Assembly: GCF_037975245.1 (NCBI RefSeq)
Contig: NC_092577.1
Span: 25,417,398 to 25,481,397, forward strand
Origin: Apostichopus japonicus
Taxonomy: Eukaryota > Echinodermata > Holothuroidea > Aspidochirotida > Stichopodidae
Direction: 5' to 3'
DNA: 64,000 bases
Below, piece after piece: positions 21,475-31,602 of the stretch (position 1 is the first letter of the stretch; every line of letters starts with the position of its first letter). The notes under the pieces were generated by a model. It was not told where the DNA came from. It made no database searches and saw only the letters and a list, made by a program, of their open reading frames with translations. Position numbers and translations under genes: made by a program.

Positions 21475-22567
21475 ATGGCATCGCGCCGTGATTCTCGGAT
21501 AGTTAAGTTGTCGTTCACCGGTGAACAAGCTGTTCCACCGGTGCAAGTTTTTAGTATTTTGAAGAGCAAGGGGTGTTGTTGTGCCTGGAGAGGTTGATGC
21601 TTTGCAAGCTCTCCAGGGTCGTAATACGTACGATTTACGTTTTACCAGTGACGTGGCCCGTCAGAAAGGTGTCACGTTGCTGCGTAACGTCGAGGGGATG
21701 ACAGTTACTCCATACGAGCGATCCGTATGGGTAACTATCATCCACGTAGGACTAGAGGTGCGGCAGGAACTTGTCGTAACGGTTTTGGGTCGGTTCGGGG
21801 CTGTCAAGGCTGCCAAAATGTGCTCCTATGCACAAGCCCCTGGGGTGTTGAACGGGCACCGACAGGTTCGGATCGACCTGAAACAGGACATTCCCTCCTT
21901 CCTGTTTATAGCAGGGCATAAAGCCCACGTGCAGTATCCCGGTCAGCCCCGTACCTGCTTCAGGTGTGGGGAGACCGGGCACGAAGCCAAGGGCTGCCCA
22001 AACAAGAAATGTGGGCGCTGCCTTCGTCTTGGGCATGATAGCACCGCTTGCCCAAACGAGGTTGTGTGCTCACTATGTGGGAAGGAGGGACATGTCTTTC
22101 GAGCTTGTCCCTCCCCTTATGTCTCTAGGACTAAGAGTGGGGGTAAGTCAAGTTCCGACGCACCTACTACTTCACGAGAGGAGGGGGAATCTGGTGGGAT
22201 TTTACCCTCCCCTGCACCTGGTTCACCCTCCCCCGTCGTTGCAGACCCAAACCCCGTGCCCGCACCGAGAAAGTCTCCACCAGCTTCCCCCATCAACTCG
22301 TCCAGTTCCGTCCCCAGTCCGCCGCCGGTATCGCCAGATCCGGAGGCTTTGTCTGACGGAGAATCGGTGGTCATCGATTCTCCGGAGGTTCTGTCTGACA
22401 GCGACTCCGGTGAATCGGTGATCAGCGAGCCGAAACGTGCCACTGGGACGAGCTGGTACGACGAAATGGGGGAACCCTCTCTTAAAAGGTCGGCTTCAAG
22501 TGACGACTCGGACGACGATATGTCGTCTAGGGCGCGCTTAAAGCTTACGGAATCGTCGTCTTCGTAG
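21475..22567 (+). pseudogene. ORF1 of A, zinc-knuckle protein, one-base insertion
   Basis: Starts MASRRDSRIV. An extra G in the run at about 21570 (GGGGTGTTG, where B has GGGTGTTG) breaks the frame after ~32 residues. The remainder is open to 22567, with three CCHC knuckles, a Pro/Ser linker and the SDDSDDDMSS acidic tail. Its C-terminal region is shorter than in B by one repeated LSDGDSGDSVV-type unit. Confidence 0.88.
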
Positions 22568-22587
22568 TTTTGCCCCACTGCCCTCTC

Positions 22588-25536
22588 ATGGCCCATACAC
22601 TTTCAGTTGCCACTTTGAACGTGAATGGCATGAGGGATCATCGCAAGCGCAGTCGCATTTTCCAATATTGTAAATCAATGGAGGTCGACTGCGTTTGCCT
22701 GCAAGAAACACATATTTTGGAAGAAGATGTCCCTCTATGGGCTTATGAGTGGGGTGGTGAGCTGCATGCTTCGTTTGGTTCGTCTTCATCCTGTGGCACT
22801 GTCATCCTTCTGTCAGCTCGTCAGGCGGGTTGTGCCACTAGGGTGGAGACGGATCACGAGGGCCGATTGGTTTGCATTCTATTCAAGTATCCACAGGGTA
22901 ACATCGCCATTTGCAATGTGTATGCTCCCAATCGGCCTTCTGCTAGACGAGATTTTTTTAACACGCTGCCTTCCTTTGTTCCTGGTAGTGCGCCGCGTGT
23001 CATGGTCGGAGACTTTAACTGTGTCCCAGACTCGGGTCTTGACAGACTCGGAACTTCTGTGTCTGCAAGTCCCGACGCTGGGATCACAGAATTGGACAGA
23101 TTCACTTCGGCACACCTTTTAGCCGATGTCTGGAGGCATATGCACCCGTGTAGTACAGTGTATACGTGGGTGAGGCCTAACGGAGAAGATGCCTCCAGGA
23201 TAGATCGAGTGTATGCGCCCGTAAGTTTTACATTTTCGGGTTGCGAGACGCTCAGCTGTCCGCTCTCTGACCATGACACTGTAGTAGCACGTTTTGTTTT
23301 GCCTTCCATTTTCCCCATCGGGCGGGGCCTATGGAAGCTTCACTGTCGGATTCTTGGCGAGGCAGAGTTCCGCCAGGGTTTCGAGACCAGGTACAAAGGA
23401 TGGCAAACATTGAAGCCGGCCTTTGCTTCTACATGCCAATGGTGGGATGAGGTCAAGTTGCGCATCAAACGCTACGCAATTCAGTATTGCGTGACCCGCG
23501 CACGGCGTCGAAGAGAAAAATTCTCGAAGCTGTGCGCGGAGGTGAAGTTTGGCGACCCTTTGGCTGCCATCGCTTTGCAGACTTATCTCGATGAAAAGTA
23601 CCACGGTGCCCGCGTCAGGGCCCGTGTCGAAGCGGTGGAAGCCGAGGAGCGCCCTTCACTGAGGTTTTACCAGTCCGTTAGCTCATCGGCAGGTGACAGA
23701 CGCGTCCCGTCTGTACGCGCTACTGATGGGACCGTGGTTAGTGACCCTCACGGCATTGTCCGCGTATATAAAGAGTATTATTCGAGTTTGTTTACGCGTG
23801 GCAATGTCGACTTGTCGGCACAGGCTGATTTATTGAGGGGAATCTCAAAAACCGTTCCCCACGATGTCAATGATATTTTGGGGGGCGAAATAACCACTGT
23901 TGAGCTTTGGAAGGCGCTTTCGAAGATGAAGAATGGCAAGTCCCCGGGTTCGGACGGGCTTCCGAGGGAATTCTACCGAACCTTCTGGGCAATAATAGGA
24001 CCCGACATCAGAGCCGTCTTCGAGGACGCCTTCCAAAACGGACTGTTAAACCAAAGTCAACGTCTGGGCATGATTACTTTGCTGCCCAAGTCTGGGGACC
24101 CCTTGGATCCCCGTAACAAGCGTCCGATCACCTTGTTAAATGTGGACTACAACTTGCTGGCTAAGGCTTTGTGCAACCGCCTTGCACTGGCTATGCCGCA
24201 TCTTGTGGGTGATCTCCAGACTTGTGCAGTGAAGGGTCATTGCATCCAGCAGAACTTGTGGTTGATGCGCGACTTGACCGACTTTGTTATTGAGCGTGAT
24301 CTGCCATGTGCATTGGTGTCTCTGGACCAGCAGAAGGCCTTTGACATGGTGGATCGCGGTTTTTTGATGAATGTATTGGAGACGTTTCAGTTGCACCCGG
24401 TTTTTCGTAAATGGATTTCTGTTTTGTATCAGGAAAGTTTCAGTTCTGTTATCGTAAATGGGTTTTGTTCGGAGGTTTTTAGCGTAGAGAGGGGGGTGCG
24501 CCAGGGGTGCCCTCTGTCTCCATTACTTTATGTTTTGTTTAGCGAGTCCCTCTCTCGTCTTTTGGAAAGGGACTCCAGACTTGTTCCATTCGTTGTGCCA
24601 GGGGGTGCCAAAGTGAAATGCGCTCAATATGCAGATGACGTGACATGTGTTGTTTCGAGTCTGGGCTCCTTTCGCGCACTCTCGCAGGATTTATCTGTTT
24701 TTGAGAGAGCTACCGGGGCGAAGTTGAATCCAGAAAAGACAAAGGGCCTTCGTCTTGGTAGCTGGAGATACAGAGACTTACCATTCGGTGCGTCGTGGTC
24801 GGATCAGAATATCCAAATTAATGGTATATGGTTCGGCTACGATGCACCTTGTGATGTCACCTGGAGCGAGAGGGCTGAGGTATTTGAGAGCAGACTCGAA
24901 ACCTTTGGCACCCGCTGGCTTTCGATCTTGGTGAAAGTCACCGTTATTAATCGTTTCGTTTCGCCCATCTTGTGGTACCCGGGCGCGGTGTACCCAATTC
25001 CGCGTCGCGTCCTGGTGCGGTTGGAGAAGGCGATTTTTTCATTCATATGGTCTGGTGGTACAGAGCTTGTCAAGAGGGCGATATTGTACCAAAAACTGGA
25101 GAAGGGGGGACTAGGGGTGGTTCATCTGGGAAGTAAGTTAATTGTTTGTTATTTAAGCAATTGTTTGTAGCGGTAACTGACCCAGGGTTGCCTTGTTCAT
25201 ATTTTGTACGTTTTTGGGGCGGGTTGCACTTGCGTCGATGGGTTCCGGCGCTGTTTAGCAACAGAGAACCGCATAGTAGCACACCAAGCAGAGTGGTGCG
25301 TGTCATTTGCTCCGCTCTTATTGAGTTACCCCCTGTTGACCTGTCACGGCCGGCCCTCGTTCTCAGTTCCTTGCGGGATAGGGCCTTGAATGCAATTTTT
25401 GTACAGGGACGTCATCCTGTCGAAGTATGGCGTTCGGTGCATTCAAGACTGAATGGTTGCAGGCTCCGTGATCTTGCATGGAGAATTGCACACGGTGCCT
25501 TGGTGACCAATCTGAAAAGGTATCACTGGCCATTGG
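22588..25536 (+). pseudogene. ORF2 of A (endonuclease-reverse transcriptase), 5' part
   Basis: ATG at 22588 (MAHTLSVATLNVNGM), 21 bases after the ORF1 stop. The APE-type endonuclease carries LQETH, GDFNC and LSDHD, followed by the RT domain with GVRQGCPLSP and YADD. A base missing near 25140 shifts the frame just after the RT core. The frame then runs on from about 25146 until B interrupts it at YHWP. Confidence 0.88.
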
Positions 25537-25755
25537 AGTTGGCAGTTGGCATTCGTGGAGTGCGGACGTGTTTTCGCTCTCGCTCTTCATCTGTTACAGC
25601 TGTTTTTGTACTGTGCTGTGCTATACTTCCCGCCAGGCGGGTGTGATAGCTTGTGTTCGTGTGTTTTCCTCAGTTCGTATATCGTTTGTTGTTTCACTAT
25701 CCGGTCTTTTGTTTGTTTTGTGTTACTCCCCTGTGGCCTAGCCACCTTCGGTATC

Positions 25756-26898
25756 ATGGCATCGCGCCGTGATTCTCGGATAGTTAAGTTGTCGTTCACC
25801 GGTGAACAAGCTGTTCCACCGGTGCAAGTTTTTAGTATTTTGAAGAGCAAGGGTGTTGTTGTGCCTGGAGAGGTTGATGCTTTGCAAGCTCTCCAGGGTC
25901 GTAATACGTACGATTTACGTTTTACCAGTGACGTGGCCCGTCAGAAAGGGGTCACGTTGCTGAGTAACGTCGAGGGGATGACAGTTACTCCATACGAGCG
26001 ATCCGTATGGGTAACTATCATCCACGTAGGACTAGAGGTGCGGCAGGAACTTGTCGTAACGGTTTTGGGTCGGTTCGGGGCTGTCAAGGCTGCCAAAATG
26101 TGCTCCTATGCACAAGCCCCTGGGGTGTTGAACGGGCACCGACAGGTTCGGATCGACCTGAAACAGGACATTCCCTCCTTCCTGTTTATAGCAGGGCATA
26201 AAGCCCACGTGCGGTATCCCGGTCAGCCCCGTACCTGCTTCAGGTGTGGGGAGACCGGGCACGAAGCCAAGGGTTGCCCAAACAAGAAATGTGGGCGCTG
26301 CCTTCGTCTTGGACATGATAGCACCGCTTGCCCAAACGAGGTTGTGTGTTCACTATGTGGGAAGGAGGGACATGTCTTTCGAGCTTGTCCCTCCTCTTAT
26401 GTCTCTAGGACTAAGAGTGGGGGTAAGTCAAGTTCTGACGCACCTACTACTTCACGAGAGGAGGGGGAATCTGGTGGGATTTTACCCTCCCCTGCACCTG
26501 GTTCACCCTCCCCCGTCGTTGCAGACCCCAACCCCGTGCCCGCACCGAGAAAGTCTCCACCAGCTTCCCCCATCAACTCGTCCAGTTCCGTCCCCAGTCC
26601 GCCGCCGGTATCGCCAGATCCGGAGGCTTTGTCTGACGGAGAATCGGTGGTCATCGATTCTCCGGAGGTTCTGTCCGACGGCGACTCCGGGGACTCGGTG
26701 GTCATCGGGTCTCCGGAGGCTCTGTCTGACAGCGACTCCGGGGGCTCGGTGATCGTCGAGCCAAAACGTGCCACTGGGACGAGCTGGTACGACGAGATGG
26801 GGGAACCCTCTCTAAAAAGGTCGGCCTCAAGTGACGACTCGGACGACGATATGTCGTCTAGAGCGCGCTTGAAGCTTACAGAATCGTCGTCGGCGTAG
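25756..26898 (+). CDS. Tx1-like ORF1 protein, zinc-knuckle RNA-binding (element B)
   Basis: 380 residues from MASRRDSRIV. The ATG at 25756 is preferred over an in-frame upstream ATG (25546) because F, A and C all start here. The ORF1 protein would bind element RNA and form the RNP. Residues 1-150 are the conserved N-terminal domain. Residues ~161-212 hold three CCHC knuckles (CFRCGETGHEAKGC, CGRCLRLGHDSTAC, CSLCGKEGHVFRAC). A Ser/Pro linker with PSPPPVSPDP and three LSDxxSxxSVV-type repeats follows, then the acidic tail. It ends 20 bases before ORF2, which is in another frame, so ORF2 translation probably depends on reinitiation or a similar mechanism. Confidence 0.92.
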   Translation: MASRRDSRIVKLSFTGEQAVPPVQVFSILKSKGVVVPGEVDALQALQGRNTYDLRFTSDVARQKGVTLLSNVEGMTVTPYERSVWVTIIHVGLEVRQELVVTVLGRFGAVKAAKMCSYAQAPGVLNGHRQVRIDLKQDIPSFLFIAGHKAHVRYPGQPRTCFRCGETGHEAKGCPNKKCGRCLRLGHDSTACPNEVVCSLCGKEGHVFRACPSSYVSRTKSGGKSSSDAPTTSREEGESGGILPSPAPGSPSPVVADPNPVPAPRKSPPASPINSSSSVPSPPPVSPDPEALSDGESVVIDSPEVLSDGDSGDSVVIGSPEALSDSDSGGSVIVEPKRATGTSWYDEMGEPSLKRSASSDDSDDDMSSRARLKLTESSSA

Positions 26899-26918
26899 TT
26901 TTGCCCCATTGCCCTCTC

Positions 26919-29900
26919 ATGGCCCATACATTTTCAGTTGCCACTTTGAACGTGAATGGCATGAGGGATCATCGCAAGCGCAGCCGCATTTTCCAATATT
27001 GTATTTCAATGGAGGTCGACTGCGTTTGCCTGCAAGAAACACATATTTTGGAAGAAGATGTCCCTCTATGGGCTTATGAGTGGGGTGGTGGGCTGCATGC
27101 TTCGTTTGGTTCGTCTTCATCCTGTGGCACTGTCATCCTTCTGTCACCTCGTCAGGCGGGTTGTGCCACTAGGGTGGAGACGGATCACGAGGGCCGATTG
27201 GTTTGCATTCTTTTCAAGTATCCACAGGGTAACATCTCCCTCTGCAATGTGTATGCTCCCAATCGGCCTTCTGCTAGACGAGATTTTTTTAACACGCTGC
27301 CTTCCTTTGTTCCTGGTAGTGCACCATGTGTCATGGTCGGAGACTTTAACTGTGTCCCAGACTCGGGTCTTGACAGACTCGGGGCTTCTGTGTCTGCTAG
27401 TCCTGACGCTGGGATCACAGAATTGGAAAGATTCACTTCGGCACACCTTTTAGCCGATGTCTGGAGGCATATGCACCCGTGTAGTACGGTGTATACGTGG
27501 GTGAGGCCTAACGGAGAAGATGCCTCCAGGATAGATCGAGTGTATGCGCCCGTAAGTTTTACATTTTCGGGTTGCGAGACGCTCAGCTGTCCGCTCTCTG
27601 ACCATGACACTGTGGTAGCACGTTTTGTTTTGCCTCCCATTTTCCCCATCGGGCGGGGCCTATGGAAGCTGAACTGTCGGATTCTTGGCGAGGCAGAGTT
27701 CCGCCAGGGTTTCGAGACCAGGTACAAAGGATGGCAAACATTGAAGCCGGCCTTTGCTTCTACATCCCAATGGTGGGATGATGTCAAGTTGCGCATCAAA
27801 CGCTACGCAATTCAGTATTGCGTGACCCGCGCACGGCGTCGAAGAGAAAAATTCTCGAAGCTGTGCGCGGAGGTGAAGTTTGGCGACCCTTCGGCTGTCA
27901 TCGCTTTGCAGACTTATCTCGATGAAAAGTACCACGGTGCCCGCGTCAGGGCCCGTGTCGAAGCGGTGGAAGCCGAGGAGCGCCCTTCACTGAGGTTTTA
28001 CCAGTCCGTTAGCTCATCGGCAGGTGACAGACGCGTCCCGTCTGTGCGCGCTACTGATGGGACCGTGGTTAGTGACCCTCACGGCATTGTCCGCGTATAT
28101 AAAGAGTATTATTCGAGTTTGTTTACGCGTGGCAATGTCGACTTGTCGGCACAGGCTGATTTATTGAGGGGAATCTCAAAAACCGTTCCCCACGATGTCA
28201 ATGATATTTTGGGGGGCGGAATAACCACTGTTGAGCTTTGGAAGGCGCTTTCGAAGATGAAGAATGGCAAGTCCCCGGGTTCGGACGGGCTTCCGAGGGA
28301 GTTCTACCGAACCTTCTGGGCAATAATAGGACCCGACATCAGAGCCGTCTTCGAGGACGCCTTCCAAAACGGACTGTTAAACCAAAGTCAACGTATGGGC
28401 ATGATTACTTTGCTGCCCAAGTCTGGGGACTCCTTGGATCCCCGTAACAAGCGTCCGATCACCTTGTTAAATGTGGACTACAAGTTGCTGGCTAAGGCTT
28501 TGTGCAACCGCCTTGCACTGGCTATGCCGCATCTTGTGGGTGATCTCCAGACTTGTGCAGTGAAGGGTCATTGCATCCAGCAGAACTTGTGGTTGATGCG
28601 CGACTTGACCGACTTTGTTATTGAGCGTGATCTGCCATGTGCATTGGTGTCTCTGGACCAGCAGAAGGCCTTTGACATGGTGGATCGCGGTTTTTTAATG
28701 AACGTATTGGAGACGTTTCAGTTGCACCCAAATTTTCGTAAATGGATTTCTGTTTTGTATGAAGAAACTTTCAGTTCTGTTATCGTAAATGGGTTTTGTT
28801 CGGAGGTTTTTAACGTAGAGAGGGGGGTGCGCCAGGGGTGCCCTCTGTCTCCATTACTTTATGTTTTGTTTAGCGAGTCCCTCTCTCGTCTTTTGGAAAG
28901 GGACTCCAGACTTGTTCCATTCGTTGTGCCAGGGGGTGCCAAAGTGAAATGCGCTCAATATGCAGATGACGTGACATGTGTTGTTTCGAGTCTGGGCTCC
29001 TTTCGCGCACTCTCGCAGGATTTATCTATTTTTGAGAGAGCTACCGGGGCGAAGTTGAATCCAGAAAAGACAAAGGGCCTTCGTCTTGGTAGCTGGAGAT
29101 ACAGAGACTTACCATTCGGTGCGTCGTGGTCGGATCAGAATATCAAAATTAATGGTATATGGTTCGGCTACGATGCACCTGGTGATGTCACCTGGAGCGA
29201 GAGGGCTGAGGTTTTTGAGAGCAGGCTCGAAACCTTTGGCACCCGCTGGCTTTCGATCCTAGGGAAAGTCACCGTAGTTAATCGTTTTGTTTCGCCCATC
29301 TTGTGGTACCCGGGCGCGGTGTATCCAATTCCGCGTCGCGTCCTGGTGCGGTTGGAGAGAGCGATGTTTTCATTTATTTGGTCGGGTGGTACAGAGCTTG
29401 TCAAAAGGGCGGTAATGTACCAAAAACTGGAGAAGGGTGGGTTAGGGGTGGTTCATCTGGGAAGTAAGTTAACTTGCTTGTTATTTAAGCAGTTGTTTGT
29501 AGCGGTAACTGACCCAGGGTTGCCTTGTTCATATTTTGTACGTTTTTGGGGCGGTTTGCACCTGCGTCGATGGGTCCCGGCGCTGTTTAGCAACAGAGAA
29601 CCGCATAGTAGTACTCCAAACAGGGCGGTGCGTGTCATTTGCTCCGCTCTGATTGAGTTGCCCCCTGTTGACCTGTCACAGCCGGCCCTCGTTCACAGTT
29701 CGTTGCGGGATAGGGCCTTGAATGCAATTTTTGTACAGGGACGTCATCCTGTCGAAGTATGGCGTTCGGTGCATTCAAGGCTGAATGGTTGCAGGCTCCG
29801 TGACCTTGCATGGAGAATTGCACACGGTGCCTTGGTGACCAATCTGAAAAGGTATCACTGGCGATTGGGTGATGGACTGTGCCCGAGGACCGGCTGTGAC

Positions 29901-30311
29901 AGCTTAGAGAGTACTGCCCATGTTTTTTGGCATTGCCCCTTTGTTTTGAACTTGTGGGAGTGGTTTCAGTCCTGGACCGACCGTTTAACGGGAGACCGTT
30001 CCTGGTCGGTAGGACAGGGTTTTGTTTTGTATGGATTAGATCCTCCAGTTTGTTCTGTTGCTGTGTTGCAGCGTATTATTTATGTTTGTTCTGTTGTAAA
30101 AAAACTTATTTGGAGGAATAGATGTGATGTTGTTTTTAGGGGGAAATTTGCCAGTTGGCAGGCAGTCCTGGAGGCGGTGAAGTCTGACATTCGCCTTCAG
30201 GTTGAAGGCGATTTTCACCGTCTATCTAGGGCTGCCTTTTTTGGACGGTGGTGTGCTGGGGAAGGGTGTTTTGTTTCGCTGCGTGCTGGTCGTCCTTTTG
30301 TAGTTTTTTAA
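26919..30311 (+). CDS. Tx1-like ORF2: APE endonuclease and reverse transcriptase (element B)
   Basis: 1130 residues from MAHTFSVATLNVNGM. The first ATG is at 26919; the open frame extends upstream only by TTG. This is the target-primed reverse transcription enzyme. APE-type endonuclease: NVNGM at ~11-15, QETH 39-42, GDFN 141-144, RIDRVY 204-209, SDHD 227-230. RT: KSPGSDGLPREFY, NKRPITLLN, DQQKAFD, GVRQGCPLSP and catalytic YADD at 681-684. C-terminal CCHC-type motif from about residue 988 (CPRTGC...HVFWHC). No key residue is missing by eye. The wording fits the Tx1 branch of the L1 group. Target specificity is unknown; the three insertion sites in this window share no obvious motif. Confidence 0.92.
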   Translation: MAHTFSVATLNVNGMRDHRKRSRIFQYCISMEVDCVCLQETHILEEDVPLWAYEWGGGLHASFGSSSSCGTVILLSPRQAGCATRVETDHEGRLVCILFKYPQGNISLCNVYAPNRPSARRDFFNTLPSFVPGSAPCVMVGDFNCVPDSGLDRLGASVSASPDAGITELERFTSAHLLADVWRHMHPCSTVYTWVRPNGEDASRIDRVYAPVSFTFSGCETLSCPLSDHDTVVARFVLPPIFPIGRGLWKLNCRILGEAEFRQGFETRYKGWQTLKPAFASTSQWWDDVKLRIKRYAIQYCVTRARRRREKFSKLCAEVKFGDPSAVIALQTYLDEKYHGARVRARVEAVEAEERPSLRFYQSVSSSAGDRRVPSVRATDGTVVSDPHGIVRVYKEYYSSLFTRGNVDLSAQADLLRGISKTVPHDVNDILGGGITTVELWKALSKMKNGKSPGSDGLPREFYRTFWAIIGPDIRAVFEDAFQNGLLNQSQRMGMITLLPKSGDSLDPRNKRPITLLNVDYKLLAKALCNRLALAMPHLVGDLQTCAVKGHCIQQNLWLMRDLTDFVIERDLPCALVSLDQQKAFDMVDRGFLMNVLETFQLHPNFRKWISVLYEETFSSVIVNGFCSEVFNVERGVRQGCPLSPLLYVLFSESLSRLLERDSRLVPFVVPGGAKVKCAQYADDVTCVVSSLGSFRALSQDLSIFERATGAKLNPEKTKGLRLGSWRYRDLPFGASWSDQNIKINGIWFGYDAPGDVTWSERAEVFESRLETFGTRWLSILGKVTVVNRFVSPILWYPGAVYPIPRRVLVRLERAMFSFIWSGGTELVKRAVMYQKLEKGGLGVVHLGSKLTCLLFKQLFVAVTDPGLPCSYFVRFWGGLHLRRWVPALFSNREPHSSTPNRAVRVICSALIELPPVDLSQPALVHSSLRDRALNAIFVQGRHPVEVWRSVHSRLNGCRLRDLAWRIAHGALVTNLKRYHWRLGDGLCPRTGCDSLESTAHVFWHCPFVLNLWEWFQSWTDRLTGDRSWSVGQGFVLYGLDPPVCSVAVLQRIIYVCSVVKKLIWRNRCDVVFRGKFASWQAVLEAVKSDIRLQVEGDFHRLSRAAFFGRWCAGEGCFVSLRAGRPFVVF

Positions 30312-30485
30312 TATTTCAGTGGGGGGTTGGGCGTTTTGTCTCTGCAGGTCGGTGAGCGTATGTACTTTTTTTTGGCTCGCTTGACCTGAGGTTCGTTTGT
30401 AAGAATGGGATGGTTTGGTAGTGCCGTTTGGCCGTGACGTTTTGTATCCCGTATGACGGGTCACGTAAAAAGCACTGGCCATTGG

Positions 30486-30928
30486 GTGATGGACTGTGCC
30501 CGAGGACCGGCTGTGACAGCTTAGAGAGTACTGCCCATGTTTTTTGGCATTGCCCCTTTCTTTTGAACTTGTGGGAGTGGTTTCAGTCCTGGACCGACCG
30601 TTTAACGGGAGACCGTTCCTGGTCGGTAGGACAGGGTTTTGTTTTATATGGATTAGATCCTCCAGTTTGTTCCGTTGCTGTGTCGCAGCGTATTATTTAT
30701 GTTTGTTCTGTTGTAAAAAAACTTATTTGGAGGAATAGATGTGATGTTGTTTTTAGGGGCAAATTTGCCAGTTGGCAGGCAGTCCTGGAGGCGGTGAAGT
30801 CTGACATTCGCCTTCAGGTCGAAGGCGATTTTCGCCGTTTATCTAGGGCTGCCTTTTTTGGACGGTGGTGTGCTGGGGAAGGGCGTTTTGTTTCGCTGCG
30901 TGCTGGTCGTCCTTTTGTAGTTTTTTAA
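30486..30928 (+). pseudogene. ORF2 of A, 3' part with C-terminal CCHC motif
   Basis: Continues A beyond B with GDGLCPRTGCD...HVFWHC (C-terminal Cys/His motif of L1-like ORF2) and ends at the same point as B ORF2 (GRPFVVF). The 3' UTR and the CCCGT-ATG-ACGGG mini-hairpin before the tail follow. Confidence 0.88.
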
Positions 30929-31103
30929 TATTTCAGTGGGGGGTTGGGCGTTTTGTCTCTGCAGGTCGGTGAGCATATGTACTTTTTTTTGGCTCGCTTG
31001 ACCTGAGGTTCGTTTGTAAGAATGGGATGGTTTGGTAGTGCCGTTTGGCCGTGACGTTTTGTATCCCGTATGACGGGTCACGTAAAAAGCACCTGTTCAG
31101 ACA

Positions 31104-31391
31104 TGTCCAGAGGGAGATGGAGGACTGTCACCCACACCGAACTGTCATACGGTGTGACCTTCAGTCCCTCAACTCCCTCCAACACATGGACGCCTCGGAC
31201 GCGGGTAGCCTCCGAGGTAAACCGTACATCAAAACAATTCATACCCCGGAGAGGTTTACGCTGAAGCGCGTCAACCTCTCCAGGGACCTTTAAACCAACA
31301 GAACGCAAAACTGAAAAAAACTTGTACGGGGACGACCTTAGCCTCCCCCGAAAAACTCAACAATACGATTTTGCTGTCACGGCGAGCCGCC
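31104..31391 (-). pseudogene. ORF1 of C, N-terminal part
   Basis: Starts MAARRDSKIVLLSFSGEAK at 31391 on the minus strand. A 7-T run near 31310 shifts the frame. It then continues as VGLKVPGEVDAL and VHVLEGVEGLKVTPY up to SEQV, where A is inserted; the same SEQV residues restart at 21215. Matches A/B ORF1 in order and length. Confidence 0.82.
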
Positions 31392-31602
31392 ATGACAGCT
31401 AGGGGTGTGGCAAAGCCACGCACCTATACACAAACCAAAACGAAACAAACCCAAAACACACAAACTACACTAAAACAAACTGTAAACTAATGACGGGCCA
31501 ACGTAAAACACCAATAAAGGTGTGGTCAACGAAAGGTGGAGAGCAGCCGAAAACACGTCCGCACTCCACGAGAACTCAACTCGTGGATTACTGGTTGTGG
31601 AT

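Larger units (their letters stand above)
25537..30473 (+). mobile_element. B: intact full-length Tx1-like retrotransposon nested in A
   Basis: 4937 bp, flanked by 12-bp duplications ACTGGCCATTGG at 25525-25536 and 30474-30485. The 5' UTR is ~219 bp, ORF1 25756-26898, ORF2 26919-30311, and the 3' UTR ~162 bp with a CCCGTatgACGGG mini-hairpin and CGTAAAAAGC end. Both ORFs are open with all expected motifs, so the copy is young and may be active. It inserted in the same orientation into the ORF2 of its own family member. Confidence 0.92.
21216..31090 (+). mobile_element. A: full-length Tx1-like retrotransposon inserted in C, itself split by B
   Basis: 13-bp duplications ACCTGTTCAGACA lie at 21203-21215 and 31091-31103. 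Without B the element is about 4926 bp: 5' UTR (with GTTGGC reiterations at the very start), ORF1, ORF2, a ~160-bp 3' UTR and a CGTAAAAAGC end. ORF1 and ORF2 each carry a one-base frameshift. It shares most bases with B. Tx1/L1-clade membership is inferred from the RT wording (NKRPITLLN, KALCNRL) and the CCHC end of ORF2. Confidence 0.88.
19884..31593 (-). mobile_element. C: full-length ORF1-only Tx1-like retroposon, interrupted by A
   Basis: The 5' end is at 31593 and the 3' end at 19884 (...GCGTAAAAAGC). The nine-base duplication GTTGTGGAT is at 19875-19883 and 31594-31602. Removing A leaves about 1822 bp: a 5' UTR with the family words GTGGAGTGCGGACGTGTTTTC, an ORF1 with zinc knuckles, and a ~340-bp 3' UTR. 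There is no endonuclease or reverse transcriptase. By analogy with mammalian HAL1, this is an ORF1-only non-autonomous element, presumably moved by the ORF2 of full-length relatives. Confidence 0.82.

Noticed and set aside
21306-21569. Minus-strand ORFs opposite A and B (for example 21306-21569, 22117-22596, 26397-26927)
   Set aside because: They are antisense shadows of ORF1/ORF2 codon patterns and recur identically in each copy.
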